Assembly (NCBI GenBank): GCA_947179155.2
Contig: OX359267.1
Span: 37,692,998-37,756,997 of the forward strand
Direction of reading: 5' to 3'
DNA length: 64,000 nucleotides
Source of the DNA: Hedera helix
Taxonomy: Eukaryota > Streptophyta > Magnoliopsida > Apiales > Araliaceae
In this document: positions 33,995 to 45,816 of the stretch, in pieces
Layout of the letters: every line of letters starts with the position of its first letter
Position numbering within the stretch: the first letter of the stretch is position 1
Position numbers and translations under genes: made by a program
Notes under the pieces: model-generated
The model's database searches: none
What the model saw: only the letters and a program-made list of their open reading frames with translations
Told to the model about the DNA's origin: nothing

Positions 33995-34225
33995 AGCAAC
34001 GTTTGGATTAAAAGAATAAAATAAATAAATGAATAAAATAGAAAAATAAAAATAAATAGTAGAATGAGCCATTTTATATATTCTCTCAAAAAATAAAATT
34101 CATAAATTTAATTTGAGAATGAAATGATCCATTCTATTTTAATAGAACAACTAAATACAATTTTTTTATTTTATAAAAATGAGTCCTTCTATTATTACCT
34201 TTATTCTTCTAATCCAAACATAGTA
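33995..34225. mobile_element. MITE-like element in ACR intron 1
   Basis: Starts CAACGTTTGGATTAAAAGAAT and ends ATTCTTCTAATCCAAACAT, complementary at about 15 bp, with an AT-rich interior. Interior words match the element at 30805-31000 in opposite orientation. Confidence 0.6.
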
Positions 34226-36725
34226 TTAATGTTTAATTTTAAGACCCTTTTTTGACTTCCAATAAAATGACTCTTTGTAGGTCAAGAAAAGTCGTCGCTC
34301 TCTCATAAGGAGTTGTTTACCCCATGAAGGAGCTGCAAGGCATGATGACGTTACAGACTCGATTACATGAATAAGTTCATGAATAAGAGCCACACATGTT
34401 AAGCAAGCATTCTGAAATTTCCTTGGGCCAGCATCGACTAAGAAAAGGTAGCAGTTAATTATGACGAGAAAATAACGTAGTATGTTTCGAGAAGACAGAG
34501 AGGTTTTTGTCTTCAAGCAAAGAAGTTGACCAGGAATCATTCACCCACACAATAAAACTGCAAAGTTGTACCAGGTATTCAGGATTGGATTTGAGAGGTC
34601 GTCCCAGACGAAAAGTTTCCTCTTTATTTAGCAAAAATAATAATAATAATAATAATAATTTCTTATTCTTTTTTTGAGATATATAATTTTTTGAGATATA
34701 TAAAAGAGGTAAGTTTCATAATTGGCTTACTTAAATCGTGCTGTGTATGCATCGGTTCACGATAGAGTAATGATAATTTATGATTTTTTGCATGATGTTT
34801 TAATAAACAAAAAAAGCACTAAATGTTGTTGAGAGAACAAGAATTTAAAAATTCAGATTTTTCCATTTCATGTAATATATAAAATTAAAAAAATAAAGAT
34901 GTGGGAAAGAAAAAACAATAAAATAAGAATTCAGTATTCTACCTTTTAGACATGAGAATTTTGGAATTTATAAATATTTTATGTCTAGAAAGACAACCCT
35001 TATATTAATCATTATTGAGTTGTAACAATAGCTACAATCACATTTCATATAATAAATTTGACTGTCATTACATCTTTTATTTAATTTCAAAATTTATGTT
35101 AAATCACAAATAATTGTCCCGTCTCATGTTGTCAAAATAATCCTTTAATTATAGATGTGTCTTATACTTTAGTACGAGCGTTCTAAAAAATGTTGCACTT
35201 CTATTATCGAACAGATTATTTACTTAAATTTTTATTTAAATTTTTATTGCACAAACATTTTTACAACTCCACTTAATGATTTATAAATGAGGAGTAACCT
35301 TTTTATATAGCCCTTGGGTGACCATATAACATGGTTAAGATCAAATCCCATATAACATGGTTAAGATCAAATCTAATGGACGGATATGATCAAATATCTA
35401 GAATTATCATCTAAAATATCAAAGATATTTTTAAAGTATAATAATCATACAAGTAAATACAAAATACTCTACTAGAACCCTAACATATAAAAGAAAATTT
35501 TAGAGAATGTCAATTAATATAACTAAATGAGCATCTTGTAGGATTCAAGTAAGCAATGACATGATAATCTCGTTGAAAATACTCTTGTTGTGACACTGCG
35601 CTTATAATCAACTTAACTAATTTTAACTATTTCTCAATTAGTTTTAACTTTATCTTTTTATAAAGCTATTAATAGTGTAGCACATTCCGAATAAACGTAT
35701 TTCATTAATTGCAAACAAGCGATTTGAAGAAAGCTATCAGATCCTACCGTACTCTCTACCACAAAAAGTGATATTTTCCGCCCCGATATCATTCCATGTA
35801 TCTAGGTAACATTAATTAAAACCCTGAATCCAAATGCAATCAAAGTGAGTCTTGGACCAAAACATTCCAAACTTAAACATGTTTTTTCAGCCTTGAAACA
35901 ATGACTTGGGAAGATGGAGAAGGAGGACGGAGAAGCTAATCGGCTAATCTTTTAAATGAGTGGTGTATGGTCCTAGTGGTAGAGTAATCTAAACATAAAC
36001 AAAGAAGCAAAGAGAATAATTAAAACACATTATCGACATGACATAAAGACTTTTGATTCTTACACACTAACTAACTACCACCAACCACCACAGAATCGCG
36101 CAATCACATCTCCTTAAAGCCAAGTTCGTACCTTAGACGGTCTTAATTCAACGAACCTTTCAACAGATTCTGATTAGGAAAGACAAAAAAAAGTCCTGAC
36201 ACACGAAGGATAGGGCATATTACCTCATCTTATGGTGCTTGAGGTAATACCCATTTCATGGTATTCATGAATTTCTCTTGAACTAACAAAAAAAAAGAAA
36301 AAGAAAAGAAGAGGATAAGGCAGATTTAAGCGATAATGTTACTACAGCATAATGTACGGTCATTTGATAACTAATTAAACTGAAAGCAGTAAAGTGAAAT
36401 TAAACAGATGTAAAATGTTTCACCTTTCCCGAGAATAACTCATATATCCAAGAAAAAACAGAACATTATGCAGAAATAAATCAGAGAAATAGCAGAATTA
36501 TAATTTTAAGTCCGAATTATATTCTTAAGAATTCAAAGAGATTGTAACATAAATATGAAGAGGAATTTACGGAATTCAAATTAAGCTTTAGCTCCTTCTA
36601 AACACAAAATCAAATTACCGTATATAAAATATAAAATATATATTATATATATGTATATATATATATATATACATATACATACATACATACAGAGAGAGAG
36701 AGAGGGAGAAAAAGCATTTAATCAC
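34226..36725. other. Rest of the probable ACR leader intron
   Basis: No supported coding region. A 104-codon minus-strand open stretch at 34226-34540 has no recognisable domain. (AAT)n at about 34635-34660. An (AT)n, (CATA)n and (GA)n cluster lies at about 36640-36706. Confidence 0.45.
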
Positions 36726-36925
36726 CTCCTTTTAAGCTGCTTTCTTCGTCCTTCACAAATGAATCATTGAAGAATTAAGAGAGAGATTTGTGGGAAGAAG
36801 AAAAAAGCAGGGTTCAGAGTATCTGCTTTCGACTTTGGAAGAGCAGTAGCGCACACCACAAGTGCTCCTCCGCTGTCTCTTTCTCTCTCCTCTTTCTCTA
36901 GTGTGGAGTTAGTGCTGGTATTTGA
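36726..36925 (-). other. ACR3: Probable 5' UTR exon of the ACR gene
   Basis: On the minus strand a pyrimidine/purine-rich leader with GAGAGAGAAAGAG words runs to a donor GAG|GTGATT at 36726/36725. A matching acceptor lies at 33372. The start is inferred about 30 bp after the TATA box. There is no transcript evidence. Confidence 0.5.
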
Positions 36926-36955
36926 AGATATGCAGAATACGTATATAGATAAAGT

Positions 36956-36964
36956 GTTTATATA
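36956..36964 (-). promoter_or_regulatory. ACR3: TATA box candidate of the ACR gene
   Basis: TATATAAAC on the minus strand, about 30 bp upstream of the inferred leader start and just ahead of a (CT)/(GA)-rich leader. Confidence 0.45.
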
Positions 36965-37583
36965 TGTGAATTTGGATTATAATAAGGGATTTTAATGACG
37001 CATACGACCAAACAGGACCTTGTTTAACCAACTGGTGAACAGTGAGTGGTCTTTTTCCGCCCACGGTCAAGAGTCGCGTAGGGATCACGCTCCAAGTGCG
37101 CCTGGAGCTTCCGGCCATAACACTAGTGCGTTGAGGATCTCTATTGATAAAGCGGCGCTACTGCGCCGTTGACCTAAAGAGGGAATTTTGTGTTATAAAA
37201 TTTATTTTATTATTTGGACTTAACTTGTTTAATTAATTAAGTTTAATAAATCAAACTATAAAAACTATTGAGGTTAATTGCTTGAGATCAACCCATAAGA
37301 TAAATTAGTGAAATTTAAACATGAATAAACAATGATTGAGCAATTTAAAACTTAACTTCATAGACTCTTAATAATTAGAGAGTAATATTAAGTTTGTTTT
37401 TATGTATTAAACGATATTTTTATATTTATTTTAGCAATATTTTTTTTTTAATAATATTTATTATTTTCACAACACAATTATTAATATAACATTATTAACG
37501 ACCATTATATAATTTTAAATCGAAGTATCTCTGTGGCTAATTTATAATGTGTTCGTAAGTTTTATTTTGAGATAGGAAAACAT

Positions 37584-37613
<30 letters not shown>
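37584..37613 (+). repeat. Uninterrupted run of 30 G
   Basis: Thirty consecutive G residues, in the region upstream of the ACR promoter. Long G homopolymers are unstable, can form quadruplexes and are error-prone in assembly, so the exact length is uncertain. Confidence 0.9.
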
Positions 37614-37614
<1 letters not shown>

Positions 37615-37764
37615 ACACACCAATAGTCAAAGTTCATGGGTGGGGTGTCATTGTGCTTGTAAGTAGAGTGAGGACACGCGGTTAATAAGAGTAGGGAATC
37701 TAGGTGTTGGTTTTAGAGGTGGTTAATTATCAAAAAAAATATGAGTAATGATATTTTGTAATAA

Positions 37765-37865
37765 TTTATGTAATGATCTTCGTAAAAAATAATGGACCTA
37801 TCATGTAAGTGATGGATTTCACCATTTTTTGCAAAAGTCATTATATAAATAAGTGACAAAATTAT
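37765..37865. repeat. Dispersed repeat copy 2 (MITE remnant)
   Basis: GTAATGATCTTCGTAAAAAAT, GTGATGGATTTCACCATTTTT and AAAGTCATTATATAAAT correspond to words at 29385-29490. Confidence 0.5.
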
Positions 37866-38766
37866 TACACATAACAAAACTGTTAATTATCATATTCCTT
37901 TTGTGATTTATAATTTTATATATTATTGAAAGCTATTTGAGTTTTGTTTGCATAGTATAACATTCCAATTAAATGGAGTCTTGTCTTTTCGATTGGCTAT
38001 AGGGTTATCTATCTTACAATAGAAAAGGATATATTCTCTACTCAATAATCTACTTAGATTTTAAAGTTCATAGATCTGTACAATGTACACTACAATTAAA
38101 CAGTTTATTTATTTCTAATTTTTATATATGGGTACAAATTAGTCAATTATTCGATCAAGCTAACTTTCGAATATTGTAATTAAAGTTTGTATCATTCAAT
38201 AAGGTAGACAATATGGTGAGATCTTCTTCAATTTAATCATGAACTAGTGTTTGATAAAAATATAAAATTAAGACCAGTATACTTTAGACAATCGTATAAA
38301 AAAGAGTATTATGTCTAAAATAGAGGCCGAATAAAATAAAATAAAAAATTGTTTGATTACAAATGTATTTAAAACATCTAAATAATAGTATTTATAATTT
38401 TAAGATTCTGATCAGTTTTAAATAATTATAATTTTTTATAATATTATTTATTTTATTCGAAATAAGTAAATTTTATTTTATATTCTGAGGGAGAATATAT
38501 ACGAGGTACACTATTATTTATTTATTTATTTTTACTTTTTTGTTCATTTTATTCTTTTATATTTTAAATGTATATTTTTTACAGTAAATCATGTATAATA
38601 ATAGCATTATATTAGTTTTTGTAATAGGAATAAGAAGCCACCATCTGTTCTATTCCCCCCTACCAATAATGTATATACATACATTCTTGTAGCTTTCTTT
38701 AATCAATAATACCCACAAATTTATCCTCTGTGAATAGGAGAAGGACGGCTGTTTGGAGTTCAGTTG
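37866..38766. other. AT-rich intergenic DNA left of the nested unit
   Basis: No gene or recognisable repeat. Confidence 0.5.
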
Positions 38767-38774
38767 CCAATAGA

Positions 38775-39000
38775 TGGGGGTGTAAATAGATATATATGGA
38801 TACGGATATAATATTATCCATATTTGAAAAATTAATTCGCTATCCGTATTCGTATTCGATACTCGGCGAATTTTAAAAATCATATCCATATCCGGTATTC
38901 GAAATAATATTTGAATACGGATAATATCCATTTTTGTTTATTTTATTCAAATAAACAAATTATTCGGATATCTGAATATCCGGATTTGTTTATCAATCAC
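38775..39000. repeat. Left hAT-like terminal and subterminal repeats
   Basis: The terminal TGGGGGTGTAAAT is followed by multiple ATACGGATA, TATCCGTATTCGTATTCG and ATATCCGGATT words in both orientations. They mirror those near 54795-55045. Confidence 0.7.
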
Positions 39001-39074
39001 CTAATATAAATTTCATTTAAATTATTTACAAAAAAAAAAATTAAATAATTACTCATAATCAATCACAGTTTAAA

Positions 39075-39890
39075 ATTTAAATCATACATATTAATGTTAA
39101 TTTATTTATTTTTAATAAATACAATAATCAATACTCTAAATTACAATTCAAATAAGTTTTTATTATTTTTGAAATTCTAAATTCAAAATGAATGCACTTC
39201 TTATTAACATTTAAATGACCATTAATAAGTAGATGTCTATTTTATATGTTAATTTGGAGTAATATTGTAGTGTGCATGAATATTATAATCTATAATTATA
39301 ATATTTAAATTATATTTATAACACTTGTTAAATAATACATTTTAGATATATTGTAACACTATATATAATTAGAATAAGGAAAAAAATAATGAATTTTAAA
39401 ATATAGTTTATTAATGAATGAATGTTAATTTAAATAAGTTTTCAGTATTTTTGAAATCATAAATTTAAAATGAATGCTCTACTTATTACTCTTTAGATGT
39501 CCATTAATAAGTAAATATCAATTTTATGTGTTAATTTGGAGTAATATTGTAATATGTATGAATATTTATAATCTATAATTATAATATTTAAATAATTTTT
39601 ATAACACTTGTTAAATGATGCATTTTAGATATATTGTAACACTATATATAACTAGGATAAAAGGAAAAAATAATAAGTTTTAAAGTATAGTTCATTAATG
39701 AATGAATGTTAATTTATTTATTTTTAATAAATACAATAATCAATGCTCTAAATTATAATTTAAATAAGTTTTTATTATTTTTGAAATCCTAAATTCAAAA
39801 TGAATGCTCTACTTATTAATGTTTAGATGCCCATTAATAAGTAAATGTCTATTTTATGTGTTAATTTGGAGTAATACTATACTGTGTATT
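39075..39890 (+). repeat. 330-bp tandem repeat array, left part
   Basis: Units marked by TTAATTTGGAGTAATA have anchors at about 39251, 39533 and 39863 (spacing 282 and 330). The block GAATGAATGTTAATTTATTTA and the tract ATAACACTTGTTAAATGAT recur in each. The array continues after solo LTR B at 43179. Confidence 0.8.
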
Positions 39891-40708
39891 TGTAAGACCC
39901 CGAATTTTATGAAATATAAAATTTGATTTTTCTTCATATATATATTTTTTTTTCTGAAACAGTAAGTGGTTAAATTAACAAAATTGAAAGTTAAGGATGT
40001 TATGTGCAAATTTTATTTTGTCGGACAATATTCGCTTTGTCGGGGAATATTCGTTTGGTCGGAGAATATTCGTGTCGTACGACGGCGCCGAAATAATAAA
40101 TTATTGGTGGACCCCACAACGGAATATTTGTCGGATATAGAAAACGACAGAAATAACCTTTTTAAATAAAAATAGTCAACGGAACTGTTAAAATACCGGT
40201 GATAAAAGAATAGTAGCATACGGTAGTTTTTGGTATTTTCTGTAGCACACGGTACTCTACAGTAACACACGGTATTGCATAGTGTCTCATATTATTGGTC
40301 TGATAATTGACACCGTAACGGTTACGCATCATTTCATCGATAATTATCACTGCATAATATTTTATATTATCAATTCAATAATTGTTGTTACACAGTATTT
40401 TGCATTATTGATTTAATAATTGTCATTACACTGTATTTTATATCATTGAATCAATAATTGTTGCTGCACTGTTTTTAAAATTATTGAACCTAATAATTGT
40501 CACAGTAACATATGCACAGTAATTCACATTATTGAATCAATAATTGTCATTACACAGTAACGCATGCTTTATTTTACATTATTGTTATCTCTATTATGAT
40601 GTTATTTAAACAGTTGTATTTCATTAATTTATTGACTTGATATCTAAGAGCTAACTATACTGTATTTATAACAATTAGTCATAATAATTGAATTGATAAA
40701 GTTATTTG

Positions 40709-40952
40709 TTTATAATATAAAGTTAGGTGATTATTAGGTGATATGAAATGAATGGTGTAGATTAAAGTGTGAATTATTGTTGAATAATTGAATTGATTTG
40801 TTTATAATATAAAGTTAGGTGATTATTAGGTGATATGAAATGAATGGTGTAGATTAAAGTGTGAATTATTGTTGAATAATTAAATTGATTTGTTTATAAT
40901 ATAAAGTTAGGTGATTATTAGGTGATATGAAATGAATGGTGTAGATTAAAGA
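40709..40952 (+). repeat. 92-bp tandem repeat, about 2.7 units, in solo LTR B
   Basis: Units start TTTATAATATAAAGTTAGG at 40709, 40801 and 40893, nearly identical, just upstream of the TATA box. Confidence 0.9.
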
Positions 40953-41788
40953 TAATATAATATTTGAAATGGATGGTGTAGATTAAAAGATGATCTTTAA
41001 ATGAATGGTTTAGATTAAATGAATGATAAGATTTTTGGCTATAAATAGAAGCCTTAACTTAAGGATTTTTCATAAACTTCCTTACTTATTCTTTCTTTCA
41101 CTCTCTAAATACTTCTTTGTGTAAGTTCTCTCTAAGTGTTCTTAAGTCATTCCTAGTTTTGAAATCTTTTGCATTCTTCTTTGAATTCCCGAGTGGAATT
41201 TTCTTATGTACAGTAACTCTTTCGAAAAATCATAGTAAATTCATTATTTATCAGAATTTAATGAATTAAAAGCCTGTCTCTTCAGTTTTTCGTCCTCTAC
41301 AACTTTGAAGAAGGAAGAAAAGTCATCTGAAATCATCTTCATGCCTTAAAATACTAAAAATCGTAACATATTCTGATTTTCGTCACTATTTTCAGTCTTA
41401 GTTTTGAAAATTCATAACTCTTTCATATTAACTCCGAATTGAGTGATTCTTGAGTCTATACCGTCTATCTTTCCGAGAGTAACATTATTTTAAAAACATA
41501 AAGAGATTTTAAAAACTCTAGAAGACTCAAAAGTCAGATTCTTTACTGCTACATAGACAAACAATGAAGGATTTGTTCGGCTATAAACTTGTTTCACAAT
41601 ATCAAGGTAAGGGATGTCATTTTCTTTCATACTCTTAAAATTACTTCTTGTAAGGGATACCATCTTTTTCATCTTCCATTATTCAAACGTACTATGGTAA
41701 GGGATTATCATTATTTGATTCTCGATAATAATATTGTTTCTTCCTTACTCATAAGACGTGCCTTTTATTTCTATGTATTAAATTGTGG

Positions 41789-41975
41789 GAATAACCTTAC
41801 GGAGCGGATTGCCGCCTGTTGGTGAATAACCTTTCGTATTCATTCATTATTAATCTCTGAGAATAACCTTACGGAGCGGATTGCCGCCTGTTTGGTGAAT
41901 AACTCTTTGTACTCAAATTCTATTAAATTGTGGGAATAACCTTACGGAGCGGATTGCCGCCTGTTGGTGAATAAC
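41789..41975 (+). repeat. Three copies of a 42-bp GC-richer block in solo LTR B
   Basis: GAATAACCTTACGGAGCGG and the following GATTGCCGCCTGTTGGTGAATAAC occur at 41789, 41861 and 41934, spaced by about 72 bp. They are absent from solo LTR A. Confidence 0.85.
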
Positions 41976-43178
41976 CCTTTGTATTAATTTCCTTCACCTT
42001 TTGTTAATCAAACCTGCTACGGTAAGGGATATTATTTTCTTTCATACTCCTAAATCGAAATTTATTATGGAACTATTGCTTCTATAATTCCTGAAAATAT
42101 TATATGTTCCATAATAGTTGAACTTCATTATTTCAACTGAACCTTCCTATTTACGTGAACCTTTCTATTGAATTGTAACCGTTATTCTGAACTGTGGATC
42201 TTGAATATCATTTTTAAATTTCACTCCACATCATGTTGACAATTTGGACATTATTTGAATCTGTACAAAGTAAACTTCCGATACTTATTGTTATCCTATT
42301 TCTTCTGTTCATCATTTATATCATTCTAATCATCCAAAAATCAAGCTGTTGTGAATATCTGTGGCCGGGGGCACAGATGTGATATATTTGTTGAACAGAT
42401 GATAGGTTAAAGGCGATATAATAGGTTAAAGGCGATACATCTGTTCGGTGTCTTTTATGGCACGTGGTGAATGTTCTCTTTGGCCCGTAGTGCAAAGATG
42501 AACTGTTGTTTGGTATGATTATGACCAAAGGCTGAATCTGGTATAATCATGACCGTTGGTGCTATATTGAATATCTTTGGCCCGTAGTGCAAAGATGAAT
42601 TATTGATGTGCATGATTATGATCAGGAACTGTGAATTTATATTATCATGACTAATGGTATTTCAGATGATAAAAGTTGATGATGTTTTTACGAAAAAGAG
42701 AAGCGAGTGGACATTATAGTCTGCATTATTCTTCTAATAGATTGCTCATTCCGCTGCTATTATTGATCTGAACATTGTTCAAGAATTTAACTGCGGTTTT
42801 TGATATAAACCTTGTAGTCTATTGTATTCTATCAAGAACTCAACTGTTGAAGGCTAATGATAATTTATTCGTCATTATCTTAGTCATGATATTTCTTACT
42901 GGGCTATTTGAGCTCACCCTTTTTTTTGTTCCATTGTTTTTCAACAGAAAATGAAAACATAACAGGGTCTAGCCGGGGAATGGAGTGAGGGTCCGAGGAA
43001 TAGTTATCATAGTCTTCACGTTTTGTAAAATAGTGTGACAATAATAGTGAAGACTTAGTTGTGTATTATTATACACTGTATTGTAGTACGTTGTGCTTTG
43101 TTGTAATAATTTTATTGTAGTCTTTTGACGACTCAAGTTTGGGCTGTGTGGGCCCAGATTTGGGGGCGTCACAGTATT

Positions 43179-43950
43179 AATATTTATAATATATATTTAT
43201 AACATTTAAATGATATTTATAACACTTGTTAAATGATACATTTTTGATATATTTTAACATTATATATAACTAGAATAAGAGAAAAAAATAATGAGTTTTA
43301 AAGTATAGTTCATTAATGAATGAATGTTAATTTATTTATTTTTAAGAAATACAATAATCAATGCTCTAAATTATAATTCAAAAAAGTTTTCATTATTTTT
43401 GAAATCCTAAATTCAAAAATGAATGTTCTACTTATTAATGTTTAGATATTCATTAATAAGTAGATGTTCATTTTAGGTGTTAATTTGGAGTAATACTATA
43501 GTGTGTATGAATATTTATAATCTATAATTATAACATTTAAATGATATTTATAACACTTGTTAAATGATGCATTTTAGATATATTATAACACTATATATAA
43601 CTAGAATAAATGGAAAAAGTAATAAATTTTAACGTATAGTTCATTAATGAATGAATGTTAATTTATTTATTTTTAATAAATACAATAATCAATGCTCTAA
43701 ATTATAATTCAAATAAATTTTTAGTATTTTTGAAATCCTAAATTTCAAAATAAATGCTTTACTTATTAAAGTTTAATGTCCATTAATAAGTTGATGTCCA
43801 TTTTTTATATTTGGAGTAATACTATAGTGTGTATGAATATTTATAATCTATAATTATAATATTTAAATTATATTTATAACACTTGTTAAATGATCCAAAA
43901 GTTATATTATAGCATTTGTTAAATGATACATTTTAGATATTTTAACTTTA
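43179..43950 (+). repeat. 330-bp tandem repeat array, right part
   Basis: Anchors at about 43482 and 43808 (spacing 326). Subtracting solo LTR B and its TSD, the distance from the last left anchor is 331 bp, so the array was continuous before the insertion. At least five units in total. Confidence 0.8.
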
Positions 43951-44136
43951 TAATAGTAAAAATTCATTAACTATACTTAAATCAATTTATTAATATTATA
44001 ATAAAAGTGTTATTTCCTAGTTTTTAGAAGTGAAATGATATATTTTAAAAATAATTTTCATATGATAGTAAAAACTAATTATTATATAAGAAAGACAATT
44101 TAAAAAAAATTATTTTGCTTATTATATATATATATA

Positions 44137-44714
44137 CTAGGGATAACTCGTGCCTGAAGGCACGGTACAACTAATATAATAGTTGAGTATTGTATTCAAT
44201 ATTTTTAGATTGAAAAATCTAAAACTGTTATGGACTCTCAGTTTTATAATAGAACTGAGAGTCCAACCATTACTACAAAAAAATTGATACTCAATCCAGT
44301 CATAATTTCTTTTTTAGGCAAACATTAGTGTGCTATTCATTCTCAACTTAAAATTAGTTATTGACAAGTTTGAGCAATTAATTGATTGACGATAGCGGGC
44401 TCAAATTTGTATAATATAGTATTTTCGGGTATCCCACACACCTTTTCTTTATTGACAAAACGGAATGAAAAGTTTGACAGCATTTATGTGCCTCCAGTAT
44501 CTCTAACTATCGATCAATATGATCCATGAACAGTATTTCATGTGAAAAATGATAGTACTGCAAGCCATTTGGTGGGATTCAATGAGGAAAAGAAAAGAAT
44601 ATGTAAAAATTCAAAAGAAAGACTTTTGCATATATACCCAAAAGTATAAAATGAATCATCTAAGTCCAAATAAAAAAGTATTGTCATAACATCAACTAAA
44701 TCGCATCACCATAA
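44137..44714 (-). mobile_element. Helitron-like 3' terminus, copy 1
   Basis: Read on the minus strand, the sequence ends with hairpin CGTGCC-TTCA-GGCACG (44164-44149), eight bases, then CTAG (44140-44137) and a T. This is the layout of a plant Helitron 3' end (hairpin, about 10 nt, CTRR, insertion before T). A second perfect 12-bp hairpin GGACTCTCAGTT/AACTGAGAGTCC lies at 44232-44264. A diverged copy of the segment lies at 45322-45816. No Rep/helicase and no clear 5' TC end were found, so a non-autonomous element is likely. Confidence 0.55.
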
Positions 44715-45070
44715 CTTTTTTTTCTCTATATTTTTTCTTGAAATTGGACAAAAGATTATCATATCATGAGTCAGAGCCTACTACGATAGTTGTTCTCGAT
44801 ATAACCTACAAAAACACCAAAGAGATGACATGTAATTGTCCATGCCTGAAGGTATGACGTAGATTAAATTTCAAAAATACTCTATTACCTAAAGATTCTT
44901 TAAAACCTAAAATAACTTATAAATCAATTAGAATGAATCTGAACCGTCCCTGTGATTTCCCGCCCAAATCAATTTGCATGTGAAAACATAACGACCGCAA
45001 TACCCGAAAAACAGAAAAAATGACGTCAATGCTAAAAGAGTGACTCATTTTGTTTACATGCAATTTTTTT
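44715..45070. other. Unassigned DNA between Helitron-like copy 1 and the microsatellite
   Basis: No gene. A second CCTGAAGG word (about 44844) echoes the hairpin loop region. It is probably body sequence of the Helitron-like element. Confidence 0.35.
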
Positions 45071-45321
<251 letters not shown>

Positions 45322-45322
<1 letters not shown>

Positions 45323-45816
45323 TAGGGATAACCTAATGGATTCTTAGTTCCATAATAGAACTGAGTGTCCAACTATTAATATAAAAAGATTAATACTCAA
45401 TCCAGTCATAATTTTTTTTAAGACAAACATTAATGTGCTATTCATTTTCAACTTAAAATTAGTTCTTGGCAGGTTTGTGCAATTAATTGATTGACGATAA
45501 CGGGCTCAAATTTATGTAATATAATATTTTTGGGTATCCTACACACCTTTCATTTATTGACAAAAAGGAATGAGAAGTTTGACAGCATTTATTTGCCTCC
45601 AGTATCTTTAACCATCGATCAATATGATCCATGAACAATATTTTCTATGAAAAAAAGGTAGTACTGGAAGCCATTTGATGGGATCCAATGAGGGGAAAAA
45701 AGATGTAAAAATCCAAAAGAAAGGTTTTTGCATATATACCCAAAAATATAAAATGAGTCCTCTAAGTCCAAACAAAAAAATATTGTCATAACACCAACTA
45801 AATCACATCACCATAA
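45322..45816 (-). mobile_element. Helitron-like terminus, copy 2, hairpin lost
   Basis: It starts with the same CTAGGGATAAC as copy 1 and then lacks about 75 bp including the 3' hairpin. From AACTGAG onward it aligns with copy 1 to CATCACCATAA. At 45817 it switches directly into Gag coding sequence of the chromovirus. Confidence 0.55.

Larger units (their letters stand above)
39891..43173. mobile_element. Solo LTR B, 3283 bp, TSD GTATT
   Basis: Starts TGTAAGACCCCGAATTTT and ends TTGGGGGCGTCACA. GTATT lies on both sides (39886-39890 and 43174-43178). It shares its first about 650 bp and last about 1.2 kb with solo LTR A at high identity. The middle (about 40540-41600) is unrelated to the corresponding part of A and carries its own TATA box GGCTATAAATAG near 41037. 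It contains a 92-bp and a 43-bp repeat not seen in A. No coding region. Confidence 0.9.

Noticed and set aside
34226..34540. A 104-codon minus-strand frame in the ACR leader intron
   Set aside because: No recognisable domain, not needed for the ACR product and no splice logic connecting it.
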